This document shows, in pieces, positions 1 to 12,600 of a DNA stretch of 64,000 nt (positions are counted from its first letter, which is position 1; each line of letters opens with the position of its first letter). The notes beneath the pieces were generated by a model that saw only the letters and a program-made list of their open reading frames with translations, was not told where the DNA came from and made no database searches. The translations under genes were made by a program, and so were the position numbers. This DNA comes from Parus major (Eukaryota > Chordata > Aves > Passeriformes > Paridae), in contig NC_031781.1 of the NCBI RefSeq assembly GCF_001522545.3, positions 5,496,911-5,560,910 of the forward strand, given 5' to 3'.

Positions 1-509
1 CCAGCTTGTGGTTTGCATGTAAAGAACTACAGGAGACTTCCTCAAAGAGATGGGCACAATCTGATGATTAAATCATTTAACACACAGATGACTTTTTGAT
101 TATAATTTCAAAATGCATTACAGACGAATTAAAAAAGATCTTAATTTGATTTTTATATGAAAAATGCTTTTCAATACTTGTCCTGTAAGATACATATTCT
201 GTAAGATACAGCTGAAGAAGAGCTCATTTGCTATGATTTTATTCATGAAAGTAGAATTCTCTTTTCATCCAAGCACTGTAAAAGCATCACGGTAAATTTT
301 TTATCTGGCTTATACAATACTATTAGCTACTTTTAAAGGTACTTTAATAATACCTAACAGGCCTTATCAGAGCTAAAAACAAAATGAATAGCCTTTTCCC
401 TTTTAAAAATAGCCTCACTGATTTGGAAGATTAATTATGAAAATTGCTTTTTTTAAAAATGTTTATTCTGCTGTCCCACAAAAGAGAAGAAATATGAATG
501 CCTCTGTAC
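1..509 (-). other. STAB1 intron 13, partial
   Basis: AT-rich sequence with no recognisable exon. The 12-bp word CTGTAAGATACA occurs twice, 16 bp apart, at 183-194 and 199-210. Nothing else could be supported. Confidence 0.6.
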
Positions 510-656
510 CTGTGGGTTTCTGAGGTTGTCAGGGCTGGTTTTTTTCCTGAGGCTGTTGACAATATGTATGACCCCATTGGCTGATGGGAGGTTTGATTGC
601 AAGATGTTGTACAGTTCCCCTGGCAGGTCTTGATACCGGAAAGATTTGATGTATGT
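510..656 (-). CDS. STAB1: STAB1 coding exon 13: FAS1-1 end (H2 motif)
   Basis: Residues 460-508. [13 protein letters not shown] is the H2 motif that ends a FAS1 domain. 49 whole codons; donor CAG|gtacag. The next exon is not in the window, so bases 1-509 are intron. Confidence 0.9.
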
Positions 657-3600
657 CTGGGTAATAATAAAAAGAAAAGGTTATTTCCTTGTGGTACATG
701 TGTGTTACCATGATACAGCTATAAATCAGTCCTTATGGGTCAGCAAGGGGAAGGCACAGCCAGAGTTACTCTTGAAAAAGTAAATGTAAGGGATGGCCTG
801 GGTGTAAGACAAGCATCTCACCCTACTTGAGTTTGGGTGATATTTTGATCCTGAATGGTACTTTTAATAAAAAAGACCTCACCTGGGACACCCTGCTCCA
901 GATTTAAGTCTGGGCAATGCTTGATCACAGCTCTGGATCACAAAAGGATGCCCTGACCACATAGCTGATTTGGAGGCAATCCTGGAACTACAGCTTTGAC
1001 TGCAGCTTTTATTGACTCATTAAGCCTACAAGGAATTTCAAAACAGAGCCAGAGCAGCCAGGCTCACTGAATTACAAGGCACTTGTCTGGCTCTTCCACT
1101 TTGTATGGTTCCATGCACTGAAACCTGGTGTGTGATGGTGTCCCAAGGTTAATTTACAAACTAAGCATCCAAGTCTTGGTGCTGCAGCCATGGTTCAAGT
1201 TCAGAGAAGCACAGTTTCCTGTGTTTTTCTTTTTGCCATGTGCATTTTGATTTGGTCCTCCCTGCCCTAAATGTCAGTTCACATCACTGAGGACTCTGAA
1301 ACAAAAGAAGGGGAGTGCAGACTTGCCAGATCAATCAAAAGGCTCCTGAGTAAACAAACAGAAAAGAATTTTAAACGGAGCATTGACACACTCAGTTCGG
1401 ATTCCCCTGCTCCCAGAAGTGCTTTGTCCTTTTGATGTATTATGACCTAGACCTCAAGGCCAAGGCTGGATCCTCAGAGAGGAAACACAGGGCTCTCCCC
1501 CTTGGCCACCTGTGAGCTTGCCTGCAGGAAAGATGCAGGATGGAGAGAGAGAGAGCAGTGGATACCGGAAAATGTGAGTCAATTGGAAAAGGAAAAAAAA
1601 GAGCCTTCCATATCAGAACACAACAATGAAAACTTCTTGGCTAGGAGGACTAAGAAAAATAAAATAGAAAGAGGGGAAAAGGGAAACTAGAAGAAGAAAT
1701 GTTCAGCTTGTCGCTGTGTTAAAGCACACAAACTCCAAGGGAGCATTCAGTCTGAAGGGAGACTTTGTTGCCTCTTCCATGTCAACCATGTGGATATTGT
1801 AGCTGCTGAGGTGTAGGGAAAACTCTCTTCTCCAGAACACAGCTCCTATAGAGAGCATGGAAAGACCATTCACATGTCAGATTCTTGGTTATCTGTGAGA
1901 CAGGACATGTGGTTGCTTGGTGTGCTTTAGACTGCACAAAGAAGCTTCTGGTTTTGATCATAGAAAAAGGTTTTCTGGTAAAGGAAGCCCATCAAGGAAA
2001 CCATGCTCAAGCTCCAGCCTGTCCTATGTGAAAACAGTGCCCCAGCCCTTCAGGAGATTCCTTACCTGGCTAGAAAATGTCAGCTGATGTCCTGACAAGG
2101 TCCACATATTCTTGGCTTTTATCATGTCTTCTATCATGTGCAGCCCAGGAACAATGTGCATTCTGCACAACTGCTCAGCAGTGCTGTCCTTTGGGGAGGA
2201 AAGCCCACATAAAAAATAAAAATAACATGTTCTTTCAAAAATGTCATTTACCACCTTTCTCCCAGCTAACACACACACAGAAATTCTTAGCATACAAGAC
2301 TGAGCTTTCCTCTTAATTTTGATTCACTGGAGTAGCACTCGGGCAAAACTATTCTTTTTGCTTACACATTCAAGAGGGAGACAGATTAGACACTGCAAGG
2401 GACATTAGAGGAATCCCCTAGACAAAAACTGATTTGACTTGGACAAATTAAAAATTACCCTTGCATGCTCCAGATTATAAAATTTGCTGAAGTTCCCCAA
2501 ATGCAATTTTGCCTATGCTGGACCATGTAGGTGGTCTAATCTGCTGAAATTACATTTAGTTTCTTTCTTTCTTCTCTGGGTTTACCATCATTGGTGCTTT
2601 TTTAGAACAATCTTCTGCCAATACTGATTTAGGTAGAACTGATCCTTGGGGAAACAGATAGACTAGGCAGCTGGGGGGCCTCTCTTGATACATTTTCTAT
2701 GGACCCAGAAGTTACTATTTTTGTATTTCAGTATTTTAGTGTAATACTTGGCCCCTTTTGAAAATCACACTCTCAGGTAGTAAAAAGCCACTTAAAAGTT
2801 TTAAGAATAGTCTTACATAAGAGGTTTGAGCTTTGCAAGAAGAATGGCCAGAAAGTCTTACACTTCCTGACATTAAAAATAAACAAAAAACCTCTGCCAT
2901 TATTGAAGAAAGAAACAGAGGTTTTTAAAATAATGTGAGGGATGTAACATCCTCTATAAGACTGCAACTTAACCAATGAAAAATATTCCCAAGAGATGAT
3001 TTCTATAAATAGTGCATGCCAAAGTTCCTCTCTTCTGTCAATCAGTTTTTACAGGATGCAGAGCTCAAGCAGGAAAGAACCTTAAGACAAAAATTTTTTA
3101 AAACCAAGAAAACTTACGTTGAATTCCATTCTATCAAGAATGGGAAGAAGGGATGGTACAAAGACTGTGAAGGGCCCATATTTAGTCAGCAATGTTGAGC
3201 ACCCAGAAACTGTAAAAAGAGGGGTAGTGTGAAGTAGTTAGGCAGCGAAGGTTTAACCACAGCAATAAATATTCCTCTTGGTAACAGCACAACTCAATCT
3301 ACACATTGTCAGCCTGGTTCAAGCAACAAATATTCATTTACAAGGAAGCAGAGGGAGTTTGGCACTGCTACCCTGTCCCCAGCTTGCTCCATCCCCCAAG
3401 CAAAATCAAAAAGCATTTACCAAACATTTTCTTGGCGACGTTTAGCTTCCTAGCAAACCTTCCTCGCAAATTATGCTGATTTATCTCACCCAAGAGATCT
3501 TTATAGCAACTTCTCCCATCTCCAATCTCCCCTTCTTTACACACACAGCTATGAGACAGGGATGAAACATAACAAACCATTAAAAACCAGTTTGCAACAC

Positions 3601-6600
3601 ATTCAACTATTGTCAAGTAGAACAACATGTCAGTATCTACACTTGAAAAACCAATCTCATCTCCAAGATCTTAGAACCATAGAATGGTTTGGGTTGGAAG
3701 GAACCTTAAAGATCACTTAGTTCAAACCCCACTTTCCATGGGCAGGGACATCTTCCACTAGACCAGGTTGCTCAGGGCCCCACCCAACCTGGCCTTGAAC
3801 TCTTGATGTTCAAGGGATGCAGGTAAGGGCTGAGTAATTTCTGCAAAACTGTGTGACAGGAAATAAAAGATGCACATTTCTGCCAGGCAATCCAATTTGT
3901 ATCTCCCCAGAGAGAATGGAGATGCTTTCTTAGATACAAGCAACACAAGGATTGTCTGCTCAAGAGTTCAGGGTACAAATTGCTGCAATATAATTATTGA
4001 CAATTCACAATTATATATCTATCCTTTCTGGTTAGTAGTAATTTCAGCATCTGAAAATCTGAGGTAATGCATAAAACCCACAGGCTAAGTGACAATCTAT
4101 CCAACAGCTCCTACGTGACCCCTTGGCTTCAGTGAGAAGCCAGCCCAAGCACATCAGGTAGCTACTGATGTGTTCATCTGGAACTCACTGAGGGGCCCAG
4201 ACAGGTTAATGACTTTTCCAGAAAAGCTTATCTACATGTGAAAATCTCTGTCCTGATTCACACGGATTTGTAGTCATCACTCAGAGACTACCAAAGATGT
4301 TTTTTCCCGTTTGGGCTTTGTCCAAGTATCAGCTCTGCTCTTTCTGTTTCAGCCATGCAAAGACATGCGACACAGGGGAGGAATTTGACCTCACTCCAGC
4401 CTCAGAGGGCTCAGTGCCAGCTGCTGGGGAAGAGATCTGTAAGGCAGGGACTGCACTGAACACTGTGTCCTGCACTGTGCTAACAGATCTTCAGAAAGGG
4501 AAGCCACTGTGTTTCAGTCATGGCCTGGAGCACACAATGAGCAAGTGGATTCCAATAATTTTAGCAGCACTGGAGAAGGAAGGATCAAGGAGATGGGATT
4601 GCTCTTTCCCTCTTCAGTGTCTCAGAGAAGCTCCGCTTTAGGTGTTTCTTGAAAACACCTAAAATTCTTGGTGAATCTTTCTCTGGTGTTTGAGAGGCCA
4701 TTATGCAAAAATGATCCTCTATTCAGTCATATTTCTCATCTAAGGGCTACAAACTTGCAGGTGTTTTGCTCCAAAGGACTATGTGAGGTCTGGTGTTTTT
4801 TCACTCAACTTCCCCTTTCTCTGTCACTCTGCAACTCTAATTTATTTACTGCTTACAGGCCTGACAAAGTCGTATTCCTCAGAAACAAATGTGCACAAAT
4901 GTGAGCAAACAAGCTGTACATCTTTTTAATGACTGATTATTAACTTCTACCACCACTAGCTTGGCAGTAGAGCTACACCTCCAGCTCACATCACAGAAGA
5001 CTGATTTAAAGTATTTTGTGACCCATGTGCAATAATTTACAATGACTGATGTAAAACTATACTTTCAATAGGTTTGTTACAAACAGGTTCTTCTCAAAGT
5101 GCGACTCTGGCCTGTACTCCTGAGATCACCCTCAGTTTCCTCAAAATTCAGCTCATTCAAACCAAGTTTCCATTCTAGCTGCAGAATAAGCTTCTTTATT
5201 TGCAGTTTTTAAGCTGGCTTACCTAGGAGTCCCCTGAGAGTTCATTTCACACGTGGCAGTCACGTCGCAATGGTGCTGCCGGCAATCGCTGGGAAATGCC
5301 AGACACTCAGATGAAGGAGTTTTCCTACTCATCCCAGGCTTGCAAACACAAATTGCCTAAGGGAAGGCAACACAGTCATCATAGTCATCATACATTCACC
5401 ATCTTTTACCCTGTGAGTTATCCTACAAAAGAGCTGTCTGGTTTCCCTTTGCAAAATCTGAGGTGAGAAGAGCAGATTTGACCAAGACGTTCAGGAGTTC
5501 ATGTGAAGAACTTCTCCCCTGGCCATGCTTCAGACCTTGCTATTGCCCTTACCTCTCCTACACGTCTGCGAACACAAATTGTAGAATTTTCTGGGCAGCC
5601 TCCATTGTTGTCAACACAAGGGTCAATGGGCTGGCAAATCTTTCCATCTCCTTGGAATCCTTCTTTGCAGGTACATTCATATGTACGTGATCCAAGAACT
5701 TTACATTCAGCAAAGAAGGAACATGGAGAAGGAGAACAAGGATCCTGAGCTGCAATTAAAGAGATTAGAGGTGAGCAGAACCAAGCTTCTGTTTTCAAAA
5801 GAGCATTTGATGCAGCACAGCATACTGCAAGGCATGGAAAGAATGGAGGATAAAGAATTTGTATTATTTAACTTCTAAAATTTCACAGGGGAATGAAATC
5901 ATTCCAGACAGCAGATGTTTGGGGGGTTTTATTCTGAGGAATTTGGATGACACATTTTCCATGTTACTTCAGCAACAGAAGTGTGAGTGACAGAGGATGC
6001 TTGGGTTGAACATACATGAATGAAATTGGATTGAGGATACATGAAACTGCAATTTGGTCAGCAAAACCTGTAAAGAGTCAGTGAAAACAGCTATCCATTG
6101 CTAGCTTATCCCATGCATCTCATTAACTTTATTTTAAGGAAACCAATTCACAAACTTAAATTTTAAATCAGTGAAGAACTCCTTGGGCTCCACACCTTAT
6201 TATTTAAACTGGTTCAGACTCACCAGCATCCTACTGACACTATTTAACATATAATTGTAAGTGAGTGCTGGGTGGAACCTGCAACTCTAATTCACTTCTT
6301 GCTTTTCTGACCAAGTGAGAGGAGAGTCAAAAGCTTAGTCCTTTATCTTACAGGTATTCCTGAAAAACAAGGGTTTTTAATCTCTGCAGTGAAGTAGGCA
6401 TTGTGTTCACAGTAATCAAACCCCTCTGCAGACAGCAGTGTGATAGGATTTTTTCCAAACAGGACTATTTAGGGTCACAGAGAACTTTCTCACCTTGGCA
6501 AGTGCTGCCCAGTTTTCTGTAGCCTGGCTTGCAGTCACACATGGCTGTCCCATCCCTCACCACACACTCGCTGTTGGCCTCACACGTCACACCTTTGCAA

Positions 6601-9600
6601 AGGGGGAGCTCTGCAATCACACAGCAAAGAGCATGTAGGGCACTGGTAGAAGATATAATTAACCTCACAGAATATCTGGAAATAAAGGCAAATGTTTTTT
6701 CCAAGGACCTCAAACTGGCACAAAAGCCAGAGGATAGGAGCAGTGCAGGCAGCTCTAAGTTCCTGGCAGCCTACGTAGTCAGTTCCCCCAAGGCTGAGAA
6801 AAGGGATCTGGCTGGTGTCCAGAGAAAGAACAGAGGCATACAGAAGATGGTACATCTTAACCCCTGTCACAAAGTGGGGAGTAGACCCCAGCTCTTCCCT
6901 CTATCTCAATCTCCAATGCTCAAATCACCTTTCCTCTACATTCCCAACCTATTCAGTGCCTCCCTGCCCCTTCAGGGACACCCAAGCCCGTATCATAGGT
7001 CTGCTCTCCCAGCCCTCCTGCAGCTACCAGTGTGTTTACCTTGGTCACACCTGGGGCCTGTGTAGCCTCCATAGCACGTGCAGCTCCCATTCCCAGCCAC
7101 GCCGCTGCTGCATTCCCCGTGCACACAGTCACACTCTGCAAGGGAAGTCCAGACAAAGCTTCAGCCCTTTGGCTGCCAGGCAAAGCACAAGGCTCCAGGA
7201 ACACACTGGCCAGCTGCCCTGGGACTTGGCATCCTGATTTCCCACCAATAATCCACTGGCTCCTTTTAAAATTTGGCCATGCCAGTTAGAGTTTTGAGAG
7301 GGTAAATTGTGTGTCCTGCACTGAAGAAGATGAGGTAAGAGCAGCTCTGAATACGAGACCTAGACCAGCTCTTCAGGAGTGTGTTTTAACTCATGAGCAC
7401 AACCACCAAGATCACACCCATCTCGCCTGTGTGGACACAAGGAAACACGAGCTAGACAAAAAGGGCTCCTCTAACAGCCAAGCTGCACTGCCCAAAATTC
7501 ACTTCCCAAAATGCCATACATGAGAGGCAGCACAGTGTGTAATCATGTTTTTATAGAGGGCAGCAAGGGAGAAGCTGAGAGACAAGTGGAGTTGCTATAG
7601 GAGTCAGAAGAACAGTTAGGAAGTGAGTGTGGGTGGTCTCAGGGATGTAGGCAATGACCTGGCTAAAAAGAGAGAGGAAAGTGGGATAGACCTGGTAGGG
7701 AGAGAGAGTTACAAGAGGAAAAATGGATTGCTTGAGTGAGAGACTGAGAATCATTTATTTAATGGGATAGTGCAGAAGGGCACAAAGACAAAATGCCCAG
7801 ACACCTGCTATTGAACACTGCCAGCTCTCTACCACTTTCCCCCTCTCCAGCACCTTCCTCACTCAACCTCTTCCTCCTCCTTCCTTGTTTTCAGTTATTT
7901 TTGTGGAGGTTTCTCTTGAATGACTTGTTCTTACCTGACTGACAGTCTGGGCCAAAACGATTTTCATCCCGGCAATTCTGGCAGCCAAACCCACTGTATT
8001 CCTCCTAGAAGGGCCCCAAGATATGCCAGATATTATTTTTCTGTATCACTCTATTGTTTCACACATCATTATAGTTTAAAGTCTCTCCCCATTTTTGATT
8101 TTCTGTGACACCTGAAGCAACACAGTGAAGAAAACTGATCTGTTCAGTGCTCCAGTGCTAGCCAGCCCCCATGGCAAAGGAGAGCCCAGTGTAAGCTGAC
8201 ACACAGAGGGCATGCAAATGCCAGGAAACTGGTGGGCACTGAGGAAATAATGTCCTAATTGGAGACAGACAGGGATGCTCCAGCTGGCTCCTGATATCTC
8301 TCTGAAAAAGGAATCTGGAATTCATTAATACCAGTGGGACTTTTTACATTGATTTTACAGGACTCAGGGACCTTCAGCATACATTGTAGTTGATATAAAG
8401 TGTCTTTGAGTTGAATCCAAAATCAACTTTTCTCAAAGACAAGTCCAAGAGGTAGGATTTAAGCTGTTAATTAAGGATGCTGTAAAAATATACAGTTCAT
8501 CAGGGAAAGTTTAAAGTCTGACACTGATTCTATCCATTTTAGAAACACTGGTCTATTCAATTTAAATGTGCAGGAATTGTTTACACTTTGCTTTTACTAA
8601 TTCTGGAGTGGTTAAAAAAAAAAGAAAAAAAAAATCTGCCCTAAATTCTCATCTCTCCTTCTTTTCCTGCAGGGGAGCCCCTGCCTACTAATGAGCTGGG
8701 TACAGCTCATTAAAGCCAAGTGTCTCAGGGCTTCTTGCAGCCACAGACAGACACAATTATTTCAACTGATCAGGGGTTAAATTAATGCAATTCTTTCCTT
8801 ATTTCACCCTTGAGATTCTTCCCAACTCCACACCATCACCAACAGTGTTTTAGTGCTATTGCTGACAGCTCCAGTGCTGCAGGAAAACCACAGACACTGA
8901 TGCTGGGATGAAAGGAGCTGCAAACGGCCTCCCAGGCAGAAGGGCAGCCTCCACCCAGAGCACCTGCACAGACAGCACACAGACAACTCCCTCTGACAAA
9001 GCTCATCACCCTTAGAGTAAATCATGCACTGACCTTGCAGATGCAGGTCCCATTTTGCTGCATACCATCCAAGCATGTCCCATGGCCATTGCAGGGATTT
9101 TCAGAGCCACCTGGACACTCTAGCAGGTAAGAAACAGGACAGATGAGATTAAATTGAACAACCAGCACCCTTCCATCTCCTCCTGCCCCAGGTATTCCAG
9201 CTGTACAAAACAAAGGCCTCTTTACCAGCAAATTATCCAGCATGCCTAATACTGGCCCAGAGGTGAAAGGCCTAAGGAAAAGTTCCAAAAAGCCATAACT
9301 CAATTTCAACAAAAGCACTGAAACATTTTTTATGGTTGGGCCACTGCTGTCAGCAGCACTGAGAGGTGAGGGCAGTTCTGGAACCATGAACAGACAGGAA
9401 CCTGCTTTGCAAAGACACTGAGCATTTTCAGCTCCCCTTGACTTCATGAAGAGCTAGAAGTGTGCCCAGAAAAACAGGGTCCCCACATCTTTAGAGTGAG
9501 GCACCTCCAAATTCTGAGGACTATTTTTGATAATTCTGAAATCTGTGATTTCTCTGATGAAACTAGTTGCTTGTTCAAAGCCAGTATGAGAACAGGCTCA

Positions 9601-12600
9601 AGCACTCTCAGTCTCCCATTTTCTGCAGAACTGGAGGGGGTCTTTCCATATTCCATCAGTCAAATGTGAGAAATGTTCAGCTTAGAAGTTCTTGCTTTTG
9701 GATTTTGGAGGCAAGACAAATAAATTCTCATTACTTGGCATAAATCTGAGTGGGAGCTTTGGGAGGGTTATTTTCACCTTGGGTTGGAATTGCTAAGTAT
9801 TTTCTGTGTCTGAACAGCTGACTAACTGCAGACTATAGAGCAGCACATGTGGCACACGCACCACAGACAAGAGGGATATCAGAAAGATCTTCCTCTTCCT
9901 TTGGAAACTTTTGTAAAGAGGAACAAAAACATCCCTTTCCAAAAGTTTATTTTTATAGAAGAGACAAAAGGAAGTTCCACCACAGGAGGTTATGTTATGT
10001 GTTAAATTTAAGGGGATTCAACTCATCTGGAGCAAAGAGATTATGTGCTGAACAGAGAGATATGCTCCCAGACAGATAATGGAGACCTTGTGAGTGTTCA
10101 AGGAATAAAGAAAATTAATCTCCTCAATCTATATTTAATGCCTCCTATTAAAACTGGTTTGACCTGTTCAACAGCTGGAGGTTGTTGTAGAAAACCCCAA
10201 AACTTACCGTAGCACTCTGTACCCCAGAATCCTGGACAGCACTTTTTCTCCTCAATTTCCTTCTTACACAGGTGATGGCACCCTGGCAGGGTAAGGGTGT
10301 TTTCTCCTAACTTGACAGAGTATCTTAAAAAGAATAATCCAAGATTATGATTATACCACAAACCCAGCACAGGCCTGCTGGAGGGTTTCTAGGCAATCAC
10401 ACTGCAGTGCCCTGAGCTCTGAAGGGAAGGAAGGGCCCTCATCCCCTATCCCATGCACACACACAAGAGGTTTCACTCCAGTTATGTCTTCTCTAAAGAG
10501 GCCCATTGATTTGAGCCTCAAAGATTGGTTAGAAGAAACCTGTCAGCGACTGGGCATGAGACAGGATCTTGAACCAGGATGGAAACCTTGGGTGCTGAAG
10601 GGTTAAACAGCACAGAAAGAAAGTTAGGATTTCCAGGGTGACTCAGCATTTGACTTCACATCTAAAATAAATTTGAAGGAACAACATCTCCTTCCAGGAC
10701 TCATCCCTGTCTGTCTTTTACTAAGGATTCCAGACCAAAATGCTGTAAATTTGGATTTAATAGCCATAATATTCACAGGTTCTCTATCAAATCTTGGAAA
10801 AAATGCCTTAAATCCCTCAAAGAAGCATCTTTTTTTCAACCCATCATCTCTCTCCTTTACACACAGGATGAGTCCTTGGTGGCAGTGCCTCTTGTTCTGC
10901 ACGTACACAGTACAAATCTATTCTTGTGTCTGTCCAACAACCACCACAAGAGTAGATAACACTCAGAAAAGCTGCATAGACTCACATTATTCTTACACTT
11001 CATTTTATTTTTGGCACCACATCCTTCCCAAAAGGAACTTGGAAATTGTCTCAATAGCATTGCTGCTTTGGCTTCCATCTGACTCCTGTGTGTGTGCAAA
11101 AACTGCTGTAAACTGCAAAACTGCCACCGCTATTTTTAAAGTATTTTGAGGGAATCAGAGAAAGAGCAGACAATGGAGCTATATATTAACAGTTAACATT
11201 CACTACTGAATACATATACAAACAATAATCTATAGTGTTTCATTTTACAAAAGCCTCCTAGTAAATTCAGTTTTCCTTCATCCTTTTCCTACCAGCCAAG
11301 CTCAACAGAGCATGAGCAAGGAACATATGAAAAAGCAATTGTCATAAAGTGAGCTAGGAAGGTTAAAAGTTCAGAGGATTATTGCTGGAAACTGGGAGGA
11401 TATACAAAGGGAACTATCATTATATTATTTTCCTAATAAGCCACTAAGGAATTCTGGGTCTGAAACAGGTTTCTATGTTAGACAGATCTCTGTTAAATTG
11501 CTACAGCAGGATTAGCAAACTCAGGTTGCTTAGGGCAAGTTAAGAGGTTATTGTCACTTAATTTGTTCTGTATATATAGGACCTGCCCAGCAAAAAGTCT
11601 GTGGGATTTGCAAGGAGACAAAAGCAACAGTCAAAGGGGCCATAAACCCATCTGAAAACAAAACTCTGTGGACCTTTACAGCCCAAAACCACGTGTGTGT
11701 TCCCCTGAAGTTCCCAGCATAGAAGGGCTGCACTCAAAGCATAACACAGTTAGGAAATAGGCCTTACCTGCAGTCCCTCATCCCTGATCTTTGGCTGGCC
11801 TTTAACCAGCCTCTTGGACACAACATTTTAGGCACTGCAGCACAAGAAGTACATGTTGTAGTCAAGGTGAACATTGTCTTGATATTGCATCGCTTGGATT
11901 TTAACTTAAAAAGAAAAAACAGAACAGAAATAGCCCCAGATTAAATTGTTATCCTAGGCAGTTATCTTGCCAACCTTCTAATATCTTTATCAAGTTGCAC
12001 CATTTGTTAGATATCACTGGGGAGGGCAGTGGCCAGTGCAGCTGCTGGGAATTACCACACACTCCCATGGACTAAACTCCTCTGCCATGCTGCTTCATGC
12101 TTGGATCCACCTGGATCTCAGCTAGGATCAACAGGGCAGATCGTAGCTATCTTGTATTTGACCCTATGACCCACAGCAAAAATTCTTACCATTTCTAAAA
12201 TAACCACAATTCTGAACTGCTCATTTCAGCTGAACTTTTACAAACATGTGGTAGTGGTGTGTGAGGATAAGCCCTAAATTAATAACCCTTTCCAGATGAC
12301 ACAGAATTAAAAGACAACACAGCATTTATCTTTTCCATGCCACTGATAAAATCCAGTTTATTGCTGCTCCATGGGTCTGCAGAGTTGACTGTGTTAGTTC
12401 AGTCTATTTCCCAGAGCCAGGAGCTGCTCACAGAAATATTTCTCGTGGCAATTGTCTATGAGGAGGTACAGGGAGGTGGGTGAAAAGGAAAGGTGTTCTG
12501 CACCTCTCTGAACATCTTGACACTTTGACCCCAGGTGAGAAGGACTCCATAAACATTGGCATGAAGATCAGGTAGGACACTTGGATATATCACATGGCTG

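Noticed and set aside
4297..4641. 114-codon plus-strand open frame in STAB1 intron 9
   Set aside because: No family resemblance and opposite to the host gene; length is not unusual for this much sequence.
6529..7065. 178-codon plus-strand open frame
   Set aside because: Mostly antisense to STAB1 exons 6 and 7, whose frame is clearly supported by EGF motifs.
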